Shown piece by piece: positions 8,242 through 16,017 of a DNA stretch of 64,000 nucleotides. The translations under genes were made by a program, and so were the position numbers. Position 1 is the stretch's first letter. Each line of letters starts with the position of its first letter. The notes beneath the pieces were generated by a model. It ran no database searches. It saw nothing but the letters and a program-made list of their open reading frames with translations, and was not told the DNA's origin. Origin of the DNA: Gordonia spumicola (GTDB lineage Bacteria; Actinomycetota; Actinomycetes; Mycobacteriales; Mycobacteriaceae); NCBI RefSeq assembly GCF_009932475.1, contig NZ_BJOV01000002.1:434001-498000 (forward strand), in the 5' to 3' direction.

Positions 8242-8496
8242 TTCCACTCCTTTCCTATGCGTTCTCGTGCCTACAGATTCCACGAAATGCCAACAGGCCG
8301 CAAGTATCAGGAACGGCTAAATGCGCAGGTCAAGCGGTCAAACTATCCTTGATGGGTAATGGTATTCCGCTACACTCAAACGTCCGATCGAGCTGCCACC
8401 AGCACCTTTCCTGACAGCTGAATATTCACGAGAGAATGCCTAAATACAGGCTCAACACGAGCAAAAATGTTTGACCTCATCGGGATGTCGGGACCC

Positions 8497-8776
8497 TGTA
8501 GGGATGTCGGGACCCGATCAGATCCCTACAGGCCTCCCTACAGGCCGTTTCCCCTGCTCAGAAGACCAATCGACCGCCCCGTGTAGGGATGTCGGGACGA
8601 ATCGAGAAAAGAGTTCTTCCATGCCTATACAGCGAGCGAAGGTCGATTCTTCCCCCGCGTAAAGTTCTGAAAAGATCCCTACATCCCTACATGAACAGGT
8701 AAAAACACACCTTGGCCTGCGGTTTTACCGTGTAGGGAGGCCTGTAGGGACGACTTTCGATCCCTACATCCCTACA
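8497..8776. repeat. Ten copies of TGTAGGGA / TCCCTACA
   Basis: The octamer TGTAGGGA (plus orientation at 8497, 8582, 8731, 8743) or TCCCTACA (8523, 8535, 8676, 8684, 8761, 8769) occurs ten times in 280 bp, often as tandem pairs 8 or 12 nt apart. A linked motif GGGATGTCGGGAC occurs three times (from 8482, 8501 and 8586). The density and paired spacing suggest binding sites for one protein acting cooperatively, such as a replication or partition protein or the HTH protein encoded at 8080-8241. Confidence 0.7.
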
Positions 8777-8836
8777 CGGTTCGAACGGCTCCTCGGGCGG
8801 GTGTCTCGGACATCTCTACCGACAACTGGTCGGGCA

Positions 8837-9271
8837 GTGGTTAGAAGTCGGGTGAAGGAACATGTGACACGGTCTCGAAGTTCTGCTCGACCAGCTGTAC
8901 GGACAACCGCTCGAACAACCGATCACGAACCCACCTACCGGTTCACCCCCGACTTCTACCCGCGGGTCGATCAGCTGGTCGTGGTCGTGGTTAGAAGTCG
9001 GGTGAAGGAACACGGGTACCTCTGACGAGCTTCACTAGCAACCCCTCGACCAGCTGATCACGTTTCACCCCCGACTTCCGTACAGCTGGTCGTACAGCTC
9101 CTCGACCCGCGCTTCGAAGGGTTGTTCGGGCAGTGGTTAGAAGTCGGGTGAAGGAACACGGGTACCTCTGACGAGCTTCACGAGCAACCCCTCGACCAGC
9201 TGGTCGAAGTGCAGATCGAGCAGCTCCTCGAACAACCGACCGACCAGTGGTGAGAAGCCCGGGCGAAGGAA
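8837..9271. repeat. Second repeat family with a 70-nt direct duplication
   Basis: The unit GTGGTTAGAAGTCGGGTGAA starts at 8837, 8987 and 9133, with a degenerate copy at 9247 and inverted copies (CACCCCCGACTTC) near 8943 and 9066. The copies at 8987-9056 and 9133-9202 match over 70 nt with one mismatch. Interspersed is CGACCAGCTG in both orientations, ending in the perfect 14-bp palindrome CGACCAGCTGGTCG at 9193-9206. It lies just downstream of the integrase gene. A structural RNA, a centromere-like site or a protein-binding array are all possible. Confidence 0.7.
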
Positions 9272-9335
9272 TGCGGGGCCACGAGCAACCGCTCGGACCA
9301 CGCGTCTCGGACGGCTGCTCGAACAGTGGCCAGGC

Positions 9336-10676
9336 CTACGGCAGGTCCCACTCACCCGTCTCCGGGTCCCGCACCATCCCCAGCTTATCGGCAGCGTGTG
9401 CTGGCAGTTCCTGATCGACCACATGCACAGGTCCTCGATCCGCCGGAACCACCCGCTCACGGCTGTAATCGAGCGCTGACGCCAGTGACCGCAGGTCATC
9501 CTCGTGGACGTGTGCATACGTCCGCAGCACCAGTTCGCCGCCATCTGCGTGGCCCAGCCACTTCGCCACCTCTGCGGGAGAGGCACCCATCGAGATCAGT
9601 CGTGACGCCGCAGTGTGGCGCGACGCGTGCAACCGTCGATGCGATACACCCGCCGACTCCAACGCATCGTTCCACCAGAAATTGAGCGTCCGCGGGCTCG
9701 TCGGACGACCGTTCTGCTGTATCAGCACGTAAGGATCGGACCCACCACGCCACCGCTCCCCGTACCGCGCCTGCTCGGCCTCCTGACGCGACTTCGCCGC
9801 CCGTAGCACCGCGAGAGTCGGATCTGGCAGCGGCAGCCATCGACCAGCAGACTCGGTCTTGCCGACGTTCTGTTCGATCACCTTGCCCCGCACCGCAATC
9901 CGTGTGGACGTCGCGACTTTCATCGTCCCGGTGTCGAGGTCGATCGACGACCACCGAAGTCCGGACATTTCGCCCCGGCGCAGACCGAGCAGGCCGAGCG
10001 CGATCATCGGGGCACGCATCGCGGCGAGGTACGGAGCCGAACGCATGTGAGCGTCGGCCGGTGGTGTCGGCGGGTGAGCAGCTTCCAGCCGCGCCACCTC
10101 GGCGTCGGTCAGCCGGTCCGAAAGATCAAGCACACCTTTGTTTTTCGATGCCACAGGGTCGTCACGCTTGCGCAACGGCTTCACCAGCTCGACAGGGTTT
10201 CGAGAGACTTTCCCTTGCTCGACGAGGTCCTCCCACACCGACTGCCATCGAGCACGCATCGGGTTGATGCTCGTTCGCGCCCATTTCCGACCACCCGGAC
10301 CCGTACCCTCGCGCAGGTCCTTGACGAGCGCCACCACGTCCTTCTTCTCGATGGTCTGGACCCTGCGCTTCCCGTACTTCTCGACTACGGGTGCCAGCGC
10401 AGCCGAGTACGCGGCCCGCGTGCTGGGCGAGATCTCCTGCGCCTCCAGCCACGCCTCGACCGCGACCTTGACCGTCAGCGCCGTCGTGGGCACCGCTTTA
10501 CCGGCCACCGCGGCGGCGATGGTCTTCTTGCGGTAGTCAGTCGCCTCGGCCACCGTCTTGAACCGGCGCCGGAACTGCCGACGCTCACCGTCCACTTCCG
10601 CGTCCACCCGCGCCTCGTAGCGCACAGTTCCGGACTTGTACTCGATCTTCTCGACACCAATCGGGAGCTTTGCCAC
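9336..10676 (-). CDS. int: Tyrosine site-specific integrase
   Basis: The 446-residue phage-type integrase has an N-terminal arm-binding region, a core-binding SAM-like domain (about 66-165) and a C-terminal catalytic domain. The catalytic set is visible: Arg233 in GLRRGEM, His350-x-x-Arg353 in HASRHTAAS, His in LGHADG, and the nucleophile Tyr387 in RTYAHV. A tail of about 50 residues follows. The GTG start at 10676 is preceded by TAGAAT 6 nt upstream and no ribosome site, so the message is probably leaderless. It lies next to the 3' end of a tRNA-Ser gene, which is therefore the presumed integration site. It recombines attP with the tRNA target and, with the HTH protein, excises the element. 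Confidence 0.92.
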   Translation of the reverse strand: MAKLPIGVEKIEYKSGTVRYEARVDAEVDGERRQFRRRFKTVAEATDYRKKTIAAAVAGKAVPTTALTVKVAVEAWLEAQEISPSTRAAYSAALAPVVEKYGKRRVQTIEKKDVVALVKDLREGTGPGGRKWARTSINPMRARWQSVWEDLVEQGKVSRNPVELVKPLRKRDDPVASKNKGVLDLSDRLTDAEVARLEAAHPPTPPADAHMRSAPYLAAMRAPMIALGLLGLRRGEMSGLRWSSIDLDTGTMKVATSTRIAVRGKVIEQNVGKTESAGRWLPLPDPTLAVLRAAKSRQEAEQARYGERWRGGSDPYVLIQQNGRPTSPRTLNFWWNDALESAGVSHRRLHASRHTAASRLISMGASPAEVAKWLGHADGGELVLRTYAHVHEDDLRSLASALDYSRERVVPADRGPVHVVDQELPAHAADKLGMVRDPETGEWDLP

Positions 10677-10708
10677 GGAGTAATTCTACGAGTAATGGCA
10701 GGTGGGTT

Positions 10709-10729
10709 GTGTCAACTGGTGTGTCAACT
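10709..10729. repeat. Tandem GTGTCAACT repeats between int and tRNA
   Basis: GTGTCAACT occurs at 10709-10717 and again at 10721-10729, one helical turn apart, between the integrase start and the tRNA target. This is the usual place for integrase arm-type binding sites; the assignment is inference. Confidence 0.4.
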
Positions 10730-10754
10730 TTTCCGAACCCGCCAGGCATAGAAC

Positions 10755-10792
10755 AAGGGCCAGGTCGAGAGTATCTCTCTGACCTGGCCCTT
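10755..10792. terminator. Hairpin downstream of tRNA-Ser
   Basis: A perfect 12-bp stem, AAGGGCCAGGTC with GACCTGGCCCTT, continues into a partly paired GAGAG/CTCTC loop. It lies just 3' of the minus-strand tRNA and would end its transcript before the integrase promoter. Confidence 0.75.
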
Positions 10793-10797
10793 CTCTG

Positions 10798-10882
10798 CGG
10801 AAGCGGAGGGATTTGAACCCCCGGTGGTTTCACCCACGCTCGCTTTCAAGGCGAGTGCATTCGGCCGCTCTGCCACGCTTCC
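10798..10882 (-). tRNA. serT: tRNA-Ser (anticodon TGA), integration target
   Basis: The minus strand folds as a class II tRNA. The 7-bp acceptor stem GGAAGCG/CGCTTCC is followed by discriminator G. The anticodon arm CTCGC-CTTGAAA-GCGAG has anticodon TGA, there is a long variable arm, and the T loop is TTCAAAT. CCA is not encoded. The gene is intact because the element's attachment core restores its 3' end. The integrase gene begins 122 bp beyond that end, so the element occupies the lower-coordinate side. Confidence 0.93.
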
Positions 10883-10959
10883 CTGGTGGATCAGGTTAGC
10901 GCACCGGATCGGAGGTGATCTCACACGCCCGGAGCGCTGATCGGTGGAACACTGGGGAC

Positions 10960-11925
10960 ATGCGCGCGATTGTCGGCTCCGGCCTCCTCGACGTCACCGA
11001 CCTGCCCGATCCGGTGCCCGCTCCCGGGGAGGTGATCGTCGACGTCGCCGCGGCGGGCGTCAACCGGGCCGACATACTGCAGGCCGCGGGCAAGTATCCG
11101 CCGCCGCCCGGAGCGTCGGACGTTCTCGGCCTCGAAGTGTCGGGGACCGTCTCGGCGATCGGCGACGGCGTGTCCGGATGGTCGATCGGCGACGAGGTGT
11201 GCGCGCTGCTCGCGGGCGGCGGGTACGCGGAGAGGGTGGCCGTCCCCGCGCCCCAGCTGATGCCCGTCCCGCGCGGCGTCGACGTGGCCTCGGCGGCCGC
11301 ACTCCCCGAGGTCGCGTGCACGGTCATGTCGAACGTCGTCCTCACCGCGCACCTTGGCCCCGGCGAACTGTTCCTCGTCCACGGCGGCAGCAGCGGCATC
11401 GGCACCCACGCGGTCCAACTCGCCCACGCGCTCGGAGCGCGCGTCGCCGTCACCGCCCGCAACCAGGCCAAACTCGACACGTGCCGCGAGCTCGGCGCCG
11501 ACATCGGCATCGATTACACCGCCGAGCGGTTCGACGACGTGATCGCCGCGGAGGGCGGCGCCGACGTCATTCTCGACATCATCGGCGCCAAGTACCTGCA
11601 GCAGAACGTCCGGGCGCTCAACACCGGCGGCCGCCTCGTCATCATCGGCATGCAAGGCGGGATCAAAGCCGAACTGAACATCGCCGCGCTCATGTCCAAA
11701 CGCGCCGCGGTCATCGGGACGACACTCCGCGCTCGACCGGTCACCGGCCCCGGGTCGAAGGCGATGATCGTCGCCGAGACGGTGGCGCGCACCTGGCCGC
11801 TCATCGAGAGCGGACACGTCCGACCGATCATCGACTCCGTCTTCGACCTCGCCGACGCGTCGGCCGCACACGCCCGCCTGGACTCCGGCGACGCCGTCGG
11901 GAAAGTGCTGCTCACCGTGTCGTGA
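10960..11925 (+). CDS. Zinc-independent NAD(P)H quinone oxidoreductase
   Basis: This 321-residue medium-chain reductase has an N-terminal GroES-like domain (VNRADILQAAGKYPPPPG, the quinone oxidoreductase signature) and a Rossmann nucleotide-binding domain with HGGSSGIGTHAVQLA at about residues 145-159. No structural zinc cysteines are present, which separates it from alcohol dehydrogenases. It would reduce quinones or enones with NADPH in the cytoplasm. The ATG at 10960 is chosen because homologues begin MRAI and the extra upstream residues are not conserved in type. The position corresponds to mycobacterial Rv3777, next to an aminotransferase-like gene. A MarR gene ends 7 bp downstream on the other strand and may regulate it, although the genes are convergent. 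Confidence 0.85.
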   Translation: MRAIVGSGLLDVTDLPDPVPAPGEVIVDVAAAGVNRADILQAAGKYPPPPGASDVLGLEVSGTVSAIGDGVSGWSIGDEVCALLAGGGYAERVAVPAPQLMPVPRGVDVASAAALPEVACTVMSNVVLTAHLGPGELFLVHGGSSGIGTHAVQLAHALGARVAVTARNQAKLDTCRELGADIGIDYTAERFDDVIAAEGGADVILDIIGAKYLQQNVRALNTGGRLVIIGMQGGIKAELNIAALMSKRAAVIGTTLRARPVTGPGSKAMIVAETVARTWPLIESGHVRPIIDSVFDLADASAAHARLDSGDAVGKVLLTVS

Positions 11926-11932
11926 GCAGGGG

Positions 11933-12397
11933 TCAGAGACCCTCGCGGGTGATGCGGTCGCCGATCTTGCCGAAGGTCTGGCAGAACACGGCGAACTCCT
12001 CGTCGGTGAGCGACTCGATGACGAGCCTGCGGACCACACGGTCGCGTTCGGCGAGGATCGGCGCGACGACGGCCTTTCCCGCGGCCGTGATGCGCACCCA
12101 CTTCTGGCGGCCGTCGACGTCGCCGCCGTCGACCCTGTCGACGTAGCCCTTGTCGATGAACCGTCCCACCTGGCGGGAGACGGTGCTCAGCGGGATCTGC
12201 GTCGCATCCGCGAGGTCGCTGATCCGGAGCTCCCTGGTGGCGGCCAGCACTTCGAGCCCGCGCCAGTCGGCGCTCGGAAGCGACGACGACGAATCGATCT
12301 GCTTGAACAGTGACCGGTACAGCACCCAGCCGCCGGTCACGAACTGACTCCACAGGTCACGTTCGCGATCGTCGAGCATCTGTTCACTGTCGGACAC
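11933..12397 (-). CDS. MarR-family transcriptional regulator
   Basis: The 154-residue protein has a typical MarR winged helix. ADWRGLEVLAATRELRISDLA begins the recognition region, with TVSRQVGRFIDKGYV as the recognition helix and DVDGRQKWVRIT as the wing. Helices at both ends mediate dimerisation. The GTG at 12397 is chosen because GGAGG lies 8 nt upstream. A candidate operator is found directly upstream (12421-12450), so autoregulation and control of the aminotransferase-like gene behind it are likely. The ligand cannot be told from the sequence. Its stop is 7 bp from the convergent quinone oxidoreductase. Confidence 0.88.
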   Translation of the reverse strand: MSDSEQMLDDRERDLWSQFVTGGWVLYRSLFKQIDSSSSLPSADWRGLEVLAATRELRISDLADATQIPLSTVSRQVGRFIDKGYVDRVDGGDVDGRQKWVRITAAGKAVVAPILAERDRVVRRLVIESLTDEEFAVFCQTFGKIGDRITREGL

Positions 12398-12420
12398 GCC
12401 TGCCGCCTCCACCGGAAAAT

Positions 12421-12450
12421 GTTTGCATCGCCAACTACTTCGATGACAAC
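12421..12450. promoter_or_regulatory. Candidate MarR operator
   Basis: The inverted repeat GTTTGCATCG-N10-CGATGACAAC (8 of 10 positions symmetric) lies 24 bp upstream of the MarR start, where an autoregulatory operator is expected. Confidence 0.45.
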
Positions 12451-12483
12451 CATACGATTGCTGATCGACTGCCGGGCAACCGG

Positions 12484-13677
12484 TCAGCCAAACGAGCCGA
12501 GCACCCGGATCAGCTGATCCACCTCGTACGGAGTCGAGTACACGCCGAGGCCCACCGAGACCGCACCACCGGCGTCCCGCACTCCGATCGCGTCCAACGC
12601 GCGGCTCGGGACGTCGTACAGGGCACTGATCCCGTTGTCGTTCAAGCGTTTCGCCACCTTCTCCGCGGTCACCCCGCGCACGAGGAAACTCACCAGCGGC
12701 ACCCGGTGCGTGTCGACGCCGATCACGTGGACGTGCCCGAGACTGTCGAGCGACGACACCAGGTAGAACGCCAACCGCTGCAGGTATTCGTAGGTGCTGT
12801 CCATCGACATCATCAGCCGACGACGCCGCGACCCCGCTTCCGGCTCCAGTCCGGCGAGCAGGTCGACCGAGGCGACGACTCCGCTGAGCAGCGCGGCCGG
12901 AGCGGCCGCCACCTCCAGGCGCGACGGCCCGACGGCGCGCGGATTCAACGACACGTTCGTCAACGAGTCCATGCACGCGCGGTCCGCGAACACCATCGCC
13001 GCCATCCGCGGCCCGCCCCACCGTTCCGCGCTGACGATGACGACGTCGGCGCCCAGCTCGCTCATCGTCAGCGGGACGAACGGGGCCGCGTTGGTGGCGT
13101 CCACCACCAGAAGCGCCCCGGCGGCGTGCGCGTGGCCCGCGATCTGCCCGATGTCGGTGATCGCACCCGTCGTCGACGACGCCAATGTCACGGCCACGAC
13201 GGTCGTCCGCTCGGTCACCAGGTGCGAGTACTGCCACGGAGGCAACGTGCCCTGCTCGACGTCCACCTCGGCCCATCGGACCGAGGAACCGTGACGGGCC
13301 GCGCCGCGCAGCCAGGGGACGATGTTCTCCTCGTCGTCCAACCTCGACAGGACGATCCCGTCACCCATCCATCGGGTGACGGGCAACGCGTCGACGAGCG
13401 CCGAGACGACGGCCGCGCGCGACGGCCCGAAGGCGACGCAGTCGGCGTCGGCGTCGAGCAGGTCGGCGACGGCCTGCCTGGCCTGCGTCGTGACGGCGGC
13501 GGCCGCGACCGCCTGACGGGACAGTCCGCCCGCGGGGACGGGGAATGATCGGATGCCGCGCGACACCGCCGACGCGACCGCGTCCGGGATCTGCGAACCG
13601 TTCTGCGAATCGAGGTGGATCCAGCCGTCGCCCATCGAGGGGAACAGTCCCCGAACGGAGGCTACGTCGAACGGCAT
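12484..13677 (-). CDS. Class V aminotransferase-like protein lacking the PLP lysine
   Basis: The 397-residue protein has the fold-type I pattern of cysteine-desulfurase relatives: an N-terminal WIHLDSQNGSQIPDAVASAV, a central TLASSTTGAITDIGQIAGHAHAAG, then LLVVDATNAAPFVP with the cofactor aspartate. At the place of the usual S-x-H-K lysine it reads SAERWGGPRM, so the Schiff-base Lys is replaced by Arg or Glu. It therefore may not be a standard PLP aminotransferase. The order next to a quinone oxidoreductase and the proteasome activator matches Rv3778c of M. tuberculosis. The ATG at 13677 lies 6 nt after the -10-like TATCGT, so translation is probably leaderless; the long upstream frame is not used. 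Confidence 0.75.
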   Translation of the reverse strand: MPFDVASVRGLFPSMGDGWIHLDSQNGSQIPDAVASAVSRGIRSFPVPAGGLSRQAVAAAAVTTQARQAVADLLDADADCVAFGPSRAAVVSALVDALPVTRWMGDGIVLSRLDDEENIVPWLRGAARHGSSVRWAEVDVEQGTLPPWQYSHLVTERTTVVAVTLASSTTGAITDIGQIAGHAHAAGALLVVDATNAAPFVPLTMSELGADVVIVSAERWGGPRMAAMVFADRACMDSLTNVSLNPRAVGPSRLEVAAAPAALLSGVVASVDLLAGLEPEAGSRRRRLMMSMDSTYEYLQRLAFYLVSSLDSLGHVHVIGVDTHRVPLVSFLVRGVTAEKVAKRLNDNGISALYDVPSRALDAIGVRDAGGAVSVGLGVYSTPYEVDQLIRVLGSFG

Positions 13678-13741
13678 GGCACCACGATAGACAATGCGCG
13701 CGGTGACGATCGCCGTAGGACGTCGCCCCAACCCAGGCACA

Positions 13742-14293
13742 ATGGGGGACATGCTTCCCGAGATGTTCGGCACCGCGACCCCCGGCAATCCACTGGCTTC
13801 CGACCCGTCCACGCCGGACGGCGAACCAGTCGTCGAGTTCCCGACCGCGGCCGGAGCCGTCACCGCGGGCGTCGACCCGGTGACCGCGATGGTCGAGCAG
13901 CCGGCGAAGGTCATGCGCATCGGCACGATGATCAAACAACTCCTCGAAGAGGTCCGCGCGGCTCCCCTCGACGACGCCAGCCGCAACCGGCTCGCCGACA
14001 TCCATCGGACGTCCATCGCCGAGCTGCAGGACGGTCTCGCCCCCGAGCTCCGCGACGAACTCGACCGTCTCGCGCTGCCGTTCTCCGACGACCAGACACC
14101 GTCCGACGCGGAGCTCCGCATCGCACAGGCCCAGCTCGTCGGCTGGCTCGAAGGAGTGTTCCACGGGATCCAGACGGCGCTGTTCGCCCAGCAGATGGCG
14201 GCGCGCGGGCAGCTCGAACAGATGCGTCAGGGCATACTTCCGCCCGGCGCCGGTGACACGTCCGACAACCACAGCACAGGTCAGTACTTGTGA
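13742..14293 (+). CDS. bpa: ATP-independent bacterial proteasome activator Bpa/PafE
   Basis: The 183-residue protein has a disordered N-terminal part and a helical core (about 60-150: KVMRIGTMIKQLLEEVRAAP, then AQLVGWLEGVFHGIQTALFAQQMAA). The last four residues are GQYL, the hydrophobic C-terminal tail that docks on the 20S proteasome in Mycobacterium. It forms a dodecameric ring that opens the proteasome gate without ATP and feeds unfolded proteins such as HspR. Synteny with Rv3780, between the Rv3778c-like gene and the galactan transporter genes, supports the assignment. The start at 13742 (MGDMLPEM) is likely; the second ATG three codons later is possible. It implies that the organism has a 20S proteasome. 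Confidence 0.93.
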   Translation: MGDMLPEMFGTATPGNPLASDPSTPDGEPVVEFPTAAGAVTAGVDPVTAMVEQPAKVMRIGTMIKQLLEEVRAAPLDDASRNRLADIHRTSIAELQDGLAPELRDELDRLALPFSDDQTPSDAELRIAQAQLVGWLEGVFHGIQTALFAQQMAARGQLEQMRQGILPPGAGDTSDNHSTGQYL

Positions 14294-14301
14294 CCCGCCG
14301 G

Positions 14302-14307
14302 TATGCT
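14302..14307 (+). promoter_or_regulatory. -10 element for leaderless wzm
   Basis: TATGCT fits TANNNT and lies 8 nt before the GTG start of wzm, with no Shine-Dalgarno sequence between. This is the spacing of leaderless actinobacterial transcripts. Confidence 0.5.
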
Positions 14308-14315
14308 GTGACGTT

Positions 14316-15194
14316 GTGTCAGCCGTAGCCAATGACGGCGGAGCCCCCGGCCGGATCATTCCGCCGGCTCCGCCCACCTCGGATTCGCGAACGTTCGCGC
14401 GAGGCGTCCAAGACCTCATCGAGGGTCTCCGCACCTCCGAACTGTGGCTGCATCTGGGCTGGACGGACATCAAGCAGCGCTACAAGCGCTCGGTGCTCGG
14501 CCCCCTGTGGATCACCATCGCGACCGGTGTCACCGCCGTCGCCATGGGCATCCTGTACGGCGAACTGTTCCACCAGGACATCAAGACGTTCCTGCCGTAC
14601 GTCCTGCTCGGCTTCATCTTCTGGGGCTTCATCGAGACGTCGATCCTCGACGGCTCCGTCGTGTTCTCCACCAACGAGGGCCTGATCAAACAGCTGCCCG
14701 CGCCGATAAGCATCCACGTGTACCGCGTGGTGTGGCGCAGCCTGATCATCTTCGCGCACAACATCGTCATCTACGCGATCGTGTTCGCCGTCTTCCGCCC
14801 ACCGGTCGGCTGGTCGGGGTTCCTGGTGGTCCCGGCGATCATCCTGTTCGCGCTCAACGCCACCTGGGCCACGATCGTCTTCGGCATCCTGTCGACGCGG
14901 TTCCGCGACATCGGGCAGTTGCTGACGACCGCCGTCCGCCTCGTCTTCTTCATGACGCCCATCATCTGGTCGGCGAAGACGCTGAACGCCGCGGGCGACT
15001 CCGGCTCAAGCAAGCTGAGGTACGTCGAACTCAACCCGATGTACCACTACTTGGAGATCGCCCGCGGGCCGCTCCTCGGCGACCACGTCGCGTTCTATCA
15101 CTGGGGAGTCGTCCTCGCCTGCACCGCCGTCGGCTGGATCGCCGCACTGCTGGTGATGCGCAACTTCCGCGCCCGCGTGGCGTACTGGGTTTAG
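14316..15194 (+). CDS. wzm: Galactan ABC exporter permease Wzm
   Basis: The 292-residue ABC-2 permease has six predicted membrane segments after a cytoplasmic N-terminus. LHLGWTDIKQRYKRSVLGPLWI is the signature that opens polysaccharide export permeases of the Wzm/TagG type. With Wzt it moves the lipid-linked galactan precursor across the plasma membrane for arabinan addition. The GTG at 14316 is chosen over an upstream GTG that overlaps bpa because of the -10 spacing. It is 10 bp from wzt. M. tuberculosis has the same genes (Rv3781-Rv3783) in a different internal order. Confidence 0.9.
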   Translation: MSAVANDGGAPGRIIPPAPPTSDSRTFARGVQDLIEGLRTSELWLHLGWTDIKQRYKRSVLGPLWITIATGVTAVAMGILYGELFHQDIKTFLPYVLLGFIFWGFIETSILDGSVVFSTNEGLIKQLPAPISIHVYRVVWRSLIIFAHNIVIYAIVFAVFRPPVGWSGFLVVPAIILFALNATWATIVFGILSTRFRDIGQLLTTAVRLVFFMTPIIWSAKTLNAAGDSGSSKLRYVELNPMYHYLEIARGPLLGDHVAFYHWGVVLACTAVGWIAALLVMRNFRARVAYWV

Positions 15195-15204
15195 GAGTCC
15201 TGCA

Positions 15205-16017
15205 ATGGCCGGCAACACCGACATCCGCGTCGACACGTGGGACGCCTGCGTCGACTTCCCGATCTTCGACGCCAAGACCCGTTCCCTGAAGAAGGCCGTC
15301 GTCGGCGCCGCGGGCGGCATCATCGGATCGAACGGCTCGAAGACCGTCGTCGTCGAAGCCCTCCGTGACATCAACCTGCACCTCGAACACGGTGACCGCG
15401 TGGGCCTCGTGGGGCACAACGGCGCGGGCAAGTCGACGCTGTTGCGCCTGCTGTCGGGCATCTACGAGCCGACGCGCGGCGCGACGAAGGTCATCGGCCG
15501 GGTCGCCCCCGTCTTCGACCTCGGCGTCGGCATGGACCCGGAGATCTCCGGCTACGAGAACATCCTGATCCGCGGCATGTTCCTCGGCATGAGCCGCAAG
15601 GAGATGCTGCGCAAGACCGACGAGATCGCCGAGTTCTCCGAGCTGGGCGACTACCTCGAGATGCCGTTGCGCACCTACTCGACGGGTATGCGTGTGCGAC
15701 TGGCGCTCGGCGTCGTGACCAGCATCGACCCCGAGATCCTGATCCTCGACGAAGGCATCGGCGCGGTGGACGCCGAGTTCATGAAGAAGGCCCGCGTCCG
15801 CCTGCAGGCCCTCGTGGAACGGTCCGGCATCCTCGTCTTCGCCAGCCACTCCAACGAGTTCCTCGCCCAGCTCTGCGACCGCGCCCTGTGGATCGACCAC
15901 GGCCAGATCCGGATGGACGGCGGCATCGAGGAGGTCGTCGGCGCCTACCAGGGACCGGACGCCGCCGCGCAGGTCCGCAAGGTCCTCGCCGAGAACGACA
16001 AGGGCGGAGACCAATGA
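15205..16017 (+). CDS. wzt: Galactan ABC exporter ATPase Wzt
   Basis: The 270-residue ABC ATPase has Walker A GHNGAGKST (about residues 70-78), signature YSTGMRVRLA, Walker B ILILDEGIGAVD and switch His in VFASHSNEF. The C-terminus is short, so it lacks the carbohydrate-binding domain found in O-antigen Wzt proteins that recognise a capped chain. It powers Wzm in exporting the lipid-linked galactan. Its stop overlaps the glfT1 start by 4 bp (ATGA), which ties export to galactan initiation. Confidence 0.92.
   Translation: MAGNTDIRVDTWDACVDFPIFDAKTRSLKKAVVGAAGGIIGSNGSKTVVVEALRDINLHLEHGDRVGLVGHNGAGKSTLLRLLSGIYEPTRGATKVIGRVAPVFDLGVGMDPEISGYENILIRGMFLGMSRKEMLRKTDEIAEFSELGDYLEMPLRTYSTGMRVRLALGVVTSIDPEILILDEGIGAVDAEFMKKARVRLQALVERSGILVFASHSNEFLAQLCDRALWIDHGQIRMDGGIEEVVGAYQGPDAAAQVRKVLAENDKGGDQ

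Larger units (their letters stand above)
8242..9335. other. 1.1-kb non-coding repeat-rich region between xis and int
   Basis: No gene is convincing here; short open frames are made of the repeats themselves. The region before 8460 shows nothing clear beyond the expected promoter zone for the excisionase gene. From 8497 to 9271 it holds two separate repeat families, listed below. Confidence 0.6.

Noticed and set aside
8801-9025. 74-residue open frame in the repeat block
   Set aside because: It contains the same peptide twice (RSRVKEH) because it translates the DNA repeat; no start signal.
8497-9271. Possible CRISPR array
   Set aside because: Repeats are in both orientations with irregular spacing and no uniform unique spacers; no cas genes are near.
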